Source: Candidatus Dojkabacteria bacterium UBA2222 (GTDB lineage Bacteria; Patescibacteriota; Dojkabacteria; SC72). From it: DNA of 9,082 bases. Below, one piece after another: positions 5,980-9,082 of this stretch. The first letter of the stretch is position 1; each line of letters begins with the position of its first letter. The DNA is taken from the NCBI GenBank assembly GCA_002328465.1, contig DCUE01000016.1:1-9082 (forward strand). The letters are read 5' to 3'. A program made the translations under genes and the position numbers. The notes below the pieces were generated by a model. That model had not been told where the DNA came from. It did not search any database and saw nothing but the letters and a program-made list of their open reading frames with translations.

Positions 5980-7791
5980 ATGGAAGAGATTCTTCAAGAG
6001 AATAAGAACATAGGGGAAGATTCTCTTACTACAGGAGAATCCACTCTTCTTGGTTCATTGGATTTAAATGTTCAACGAGATGAAATTTTAAACGAAGTTT
6101 CTAACCCACTGAATGTATTACAAACAAAATATCCAAAAGAATGGGGTTCTCTAAAAGAGCAGAGAGCAAACGTTTTCCCAGAAGCAAAAATTATCCATGA
6201 AGGAAGAGAAATCGCTTTAGAAGATGAAAAGACTAGGTATAAAGAAGAAAGAGAGCAAGCTGCTTCACTCAAAGACAGAATTGAAGTAAATGCTCAACGA
6301 GAAAAAGAAATAGAAAATAGCAGGATAAAATTTCTCTACAAAAAAGAAAAGCTGGAGATAGAAGAAGATAACATTAATTCTGAGAATGAAAGGCACAAAA
6401 TTGGAGAATCTCTCGGAATTAGAGATAGTGCAATTAGTGCATTAGAAAAAGAAATAGAAACAAGACCGGAGTTTGATTCTTTGAGAAAAAGGTTTAAGGA
6501 AATAAAAAAACTTATCTCTACAGACATCCTAAGTCCAGAACAGAAGAAAGTCATCTTCACAGAAGATTACCTTTCACAATTATCCCTTGAGGAATACCTT
6601 AATATATGGAAGTTAGGTTCTCCCTCCTATCTAGCACATGTTACAAGACAGGGAGTTGGAGATCATGTTGCAGGAGGAATGGAGATGTTTGCAAATAATG
6701 TATCAAAAAGAGCAGACGGTTTTATTTCTATCCTTGACCAGCAGAAACTAAAGTGCACTACTGATATAGTTGGAGTAAGCTTAGAAAAAGAACCCACCAA
6801 GGAAGATGCTGAGAAACTAATTGAGGAAAGTAATAAAGAAATAACAGACGAACATGTTATCATTGCGATAAAAGAGCACCTACCAGGGTACGTACACGGT
6901 ACGATTAAAACCGAAGATGGGAGATGGGTAGAAAGAAAAACATCTCTTGAATTTGAAAGCTTAATAATGAAAAAGGCAATAACTGAATACACTACTAGCA
7001 GAAGAGTTGCAGAGGTAAGTAAAAAAATACAGTATTTAATAGATCCTAAACGTAATCAAATAAATAGTGTTCCCTTTATCGTAGATAAGAGTGCTATTCA
7101 TTTTAGTTCCAATGAAGTATTAAACTCTATTTATGGATCTGAAACAGGGAATGAAATCTTCCTTCTCTTCCCATCTGATTTCATCGCCTCACAGTATGCC
7201 TTTGGAATCTCGGACACCGAGAAAGATATTTCTAAAAAACCCCATGGCTCCGAGAAGAAATGGAATGATATATGGGTATGGACAGAAAAAGGCCAAATTT
7301 CTATAAATGCTGGAATCGTATTCCTACCAAAAGATGCAAGAGTAAACCCTTATACAGGTTCGAAATATGAAATAAGGGATAATAAACCAATACCTTCAGG
7401 GAATGGCTTCCTTCATACTCAGGAAGGCATTGATTCTCAAACATATTGGGAGAATATATTTAACAAAGACCCAGATAAAAGGCCCGCGCATGTGGTCTAC
7501 TATGAAACCAGTAAATCTCCTACACTTGCAGTAAATGAATTTCTGCAAGAGAATGGAATAATCAGTATTAAACCTCAAGAGAAAAATTTAGGATTTGAGA
7601 AAAATCTTGTTGAAACAGGCTCCTTTGATGAAAATCATTCAATAACAAGCACTATTAAAGAAAGGACCGATAAGTTAAATCAATTAGTAAAAGAAAATCT
7701 TACAAGGGTTATCATAGAAACTTATGAAGGGAATTTGATGAAAGAGGACCCACCTGATTTTGAAGAATATATACCTTACTTTAGAGGATGA
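5980..7791 (+). CDS. Coiled-coil protein with a motif-rich C-terminal domain, function unknown
   Basis: I cannot assign a family to this 603-residue protein. It has a polar N-terminus (1-45), a long highly charged helical/coiled-coil section (about 75-180), and then a folded-looking core. The core holds YLAHVTRQGVGDHVAGGMEMF (within 217-237), with H220, R223, D228 and H229 as possible catalytic or metal-binding residues; EIFLLFPSDFIASQYAFG (392-409); NDIWVW (429-434); INAGIVFLP then DARVNPYTGSKYE (442-464); and YWENIFNKDPDKRPAHVVYY (489-508) leading to NEFLQENGI (519-527). Such Trp/Gly/Pro-dense motifs suggest a conserved enzyme or binding domain. I have the impression that similar motifs occur in uncharacterised CPR proteins, but cannot check it. 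There is no signal peptide or membrane helix. ATG 5980 directly follows the upstream TAA. The TGA stop at 7789-7791 lies inside the 3' end of the opposing recombinase gene. Confidence 0.9.
   Translation: MEEILQENKNIGEDSLTTGESTLLGSLDLNVQRDEILNEVSNPLNVLQTKYPKEWGSLKEQRANVFPEAKIIHEGREIALEDEKTRYKEEREQAASLKDRIEVNAQREKEIENSRIKFLYKKEKLEIEEDNINSENERHKIGESLGIRDSAISALEKEIETRPEFDSLRKRFKEIKKLISTDILSPEQKKVIFTEDYLSQLSLEEYLNIWKLGSPSYLAHVTRQGVGDHVAGGMEMFANNVSKRADGFISILDQQKLKCTTDIVGVSLEKEPTKEDAEKLIEESNKEITDEHVIIAIKEHLPGYVHGTIKTEDGRWVERKTSLEFESLIMKKAITEYTTSRRVAEVSKKIQYLIDPKRNQINSVPFIVDKSAIHFSSNEVLNSIYGSETGNEIFLLFPSDFIASQYAFGISDTEKDISKKPHGSEKKWNDIWVWTEKGQISINAGIVFLPKDARVNPYTGSKYEIRDNKPIPSGNGFLHTQEGIDSQTYWENIFNKDPDKRPAHVVYYETSKSPTLAVNEFLQENGIISIKPQEKNLGFEKNLVETGSFDENHSITSTIKERTDKLNQLVKENLTRVIIETYEGNLMKEDPPDFEEYIPYFRG
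7776..7791. other. Tail-to-tail overlap of two convergent genes
   Basis: The plus-strand gene ends with TGA at 7789-7791. The minus-strand recombinase ends with TAA at 7778-7776. The last codons of each are therefore read from the same 16 bp. I see no GC-rich hairpin followed by a T-run on either strand here, so termination must occur within the opposing gene or by another mechanism. Confidence 0.9.
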
Positions 7792-9082
7792 TTCTTTTTA
7801 ACAGTCTCTTCTGCAAACTTTTCGCTTGCATGTACATACTTAGTAGTAGTTTCTAAGCTCTCATGACCAAGCAGTATTTGCAATGCTACAGCACTAGCAC
7901 CATCTTCAGCCATATATGTTGCAAAACCGTGTCTTAAACTATGTGCTGAGGTAGGTATCTGTATTCCTAATCTCCTTCTATAATCCGCTATTTTTTCTTG
8001 AAAATAGTTTGTAGATATCCTTGCATTAGGTTTTCTACTTCTACTTCCTACAAAAGGGATGAATAGGGCAGGGGAGTCAAATTTATCTAAAAATTTATTC
8101 TTTCTATATTCCTCTATTAATCTAATATACTTCCTATTCTCACTATCAAAAACTTCTAAATTTAAACCCTCTGAATGTGAAATGTCTTCAGATGTTTCAC
8201 GCTGTTTCATATCTTTACTCTCTATACCTAAATCTGTGAACAATTCATCTACAATACCTGGTTGTTCCTTCCTTTCTCTATCCGAAAAAGCGTGCTCTAG
8301 CCTCAATCTCAAATACTTATTCAACCACCCTAAAGATCTTTGAGTCATAAATACAGCTCTTTCTTTCTTACCCTTACCGGTGATATATAGTCTACCTTGA
8401 GTATTTAATTGATTAATATTAAGATTAATCAGCTCAGATATACGCATACCTGTGGCAAAAAGCATCTCTAACATACACCTATTTCGCAATGCTACTTTCT
8501 CATCTTTTTCAAATTCCATAGGTGCCTCTATTAATCTAGTTAAATCTTCAAGTGAAGCTACTTTTTTAGTCTTTTTATCTGCCTTAACCATCTTTACACT
8601 GTCAGGAGGAATTGGAATATCTAAATCCCATTCAATTCTAAACTTCAAATACGACCTCAAAGCAGACAACATTCTATTTATACTTCTAACATCTAAACCA
8701 TTCGTACTTCTTGCTCTTGAATTTAATGGTCTTTGAAGTATACCCAACGACCCATACACCTTACTATAGATTTTGGTTAGGAAGTCCTCCTCATATACCT
8801 CTGAAGTCTCATCCAAGTCCTCAATGACATTTTCAGATTCATCTACAGGTGTATTCATACCAGTGGAAATTTTCGATATCTTTCCTGAGCCTCTAGGAGC
8901 TTCATCTTTTCCTTTTGTTGTAGGTAAAGTCTTTTCTATACATTTTACCCTAATTCTATCTAAATCTTTCAAATGATTACCACTAGATAGATACCCTTTA
9001 TAGTTTGAAACTTCCTCTTTAGTAAGATTTTTAAAATCAATATTATTAAAATGTAAATATACACTAAATATTGAAAGATCTC
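7776..9082 (-). CDS. Tyrosine recombinase (XerC/XerD-like), 5' end cut by window edge
   Basis: This is a site-specific DNA recombinase of the phage-integrase family. All six active-site residues are visible, given as plus-strand positions: Arg in ATGMRISEL (8442-8444), Lys in GKGKKERAV (8373-8375), His and Arg in HSLRHGF (7941-7943, 7932-7934), His in LLGHESLETT (7863-7865) and the Tyr nucleophile in TKYVH (7836-7838). The frame is open through the right edge (434 full codons visible). The upstream part (DLSIFSVYLHFNNIDFKNLT, then EEVSNYKGYL) matches the N-terminal core-binding domain, so the true start is outside the window. It is longer than the usual ~300 residues because of two insertions: about 90 residues inside the core-binding domain (about 8703-8972, low-complexity and acidic) and about 65 between the WLNKYL helix and ALFIP (about 8073-8303). 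It could be the chromosomal dimer-resolution enzyme or an element integrase; activity is likely, role unresolved. Confidence 0.93.
   Translation of the reverse strand, partial: DLSIFSVYLHFNNIDFKNLTKEEVSNYKGYLSSGNHLKDLDRIRVKCIEKTLPTTKGKDEAPRGSGKISKISTGMNTPVDESENVIEDLDETSEVYEEDFLTKIYSKVYGSLGILQRPLNSRARSTNGLDVRSINRMLSALRSYLKFRIEWDLDIPIPPDSVKMVKADKKTKKVASLEDLTRLIEAPMEFEKDEKVALRNRCMLEMLFATGMRISELINLNINQLNTQGRLYITGKGKKERAVFMTQRSLGWLNKYLRLRLEHAFSDRERKEQPGIVDELFTDLGIESKDMKQRETSEDISHSEGLNLEVFDSENRKYIRLIEEYRKNKFLDKFDSPALFIPFVGSRSRKPNARISTNYFQEKIADYRRRLGIQIPTSAHSLRHGFATYMAEDGASAVALQILLGHESLETTTKYVHASEKFAEETVKKNHPLK

Noticed and set aside
7789..7791. TGA as a sense codon (recoded genetic code, as in some CPR lineages)
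   Set aside because: Reading through gives only about two dozen codons antisense to the recombinase 3' end, and none of the other long frames contains an internal TGA.
7700..7850. Intrinsic terminator between the convergent genes
   Set aside because: Runs of T are present but no stable inverted repeat precedes them on either strand.
8970..8972. TTG as the recombinase start
   Set aside because: The frame continues upstream to the window edge and encodes the expected N-terminal core-binding helices.
8059..8976. Three plus-strand open frames opposite the recombinase
   Set aside because: They are shadows of a gene with a complete tyrosine recombinase active site on the other strand.
3618..9082. 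Attachment-site direct repeats that would mark the operon as an integrated element
   Set aside because: I found no long direct repeat flanking the operon or recombinase, and no tRNA gene; either boundary could lie outside the window.

Overview
The window is low-GC bacterial DNA, nearly fully coding, with five protein genes and no RNA gene, insertion sequence or CRISPR array that I can see. The standard genetic code fits: one gene ends in TGA, and no long frame needs TGA read as an amino acid. Several traits suggest a Patescibacteria/CPR-type genome: a very large polytopic GT-C/YfhO-like membrane protein with a huge extracytoplasmic tail, a Xer-like recombinase with unusual insertions, unfamiliar repeat-rich and coiled-coil proteins, and no Shine-Dalgarno sequence at any visible start. 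That placement is inference from style and remembered families, not from a database search.

Layout. (1) Positions 1-3617, minus strand: one open frame of 1205 codons starting at 3617 and leaving the left edge. It encodes about ten or more membrane segments, a roughly 700-residue extracytoplasmic region and a final membrane anchor. (2) Positions 3618-3762: a 145-bp divergent intergenic region with a good forward promoter candidate and a small inverted repeat. (3) Positions 3763-7791, plus strand: three tightly packed genes, probably one operon. The first (589 aa) has three 44-residue repeats, a short coiled coil, a TPEP-repeat linker, glycine-rich hydrophobic segments and a low-complexity tail. 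The second (141 aa) is a small acidic helical protein. The third (603 aa), starting on the base after the second gene's stop, has a long charged coiled-coil N-terminus and a compact motif-rich C-terminal core. (4) Positions 7776-9082, minus strand: a tyrosine recombinase that overlaps the third operon gene tail to tail by 16 bp and leaves the right edge, so its true start is outside the window.

How the genes may work together. The close spacing of the three plus-strand genes suggests one functional unit: a membrane-anchored scaffold with an extended repeat/coiled-coil arm, a small acidic partner, and a larger coiled-coil protein that may carry an enzymatic domain. I do not recognise this trio as a described system, and it is the best candidate here for something new. 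The membrane protein on the left is probably a cell-envelope glycosyltransferase-like protein. The recombinase could be the housekeeping Xer enzyme or the integrase of an element that carries the trio; the window does not decide between these.
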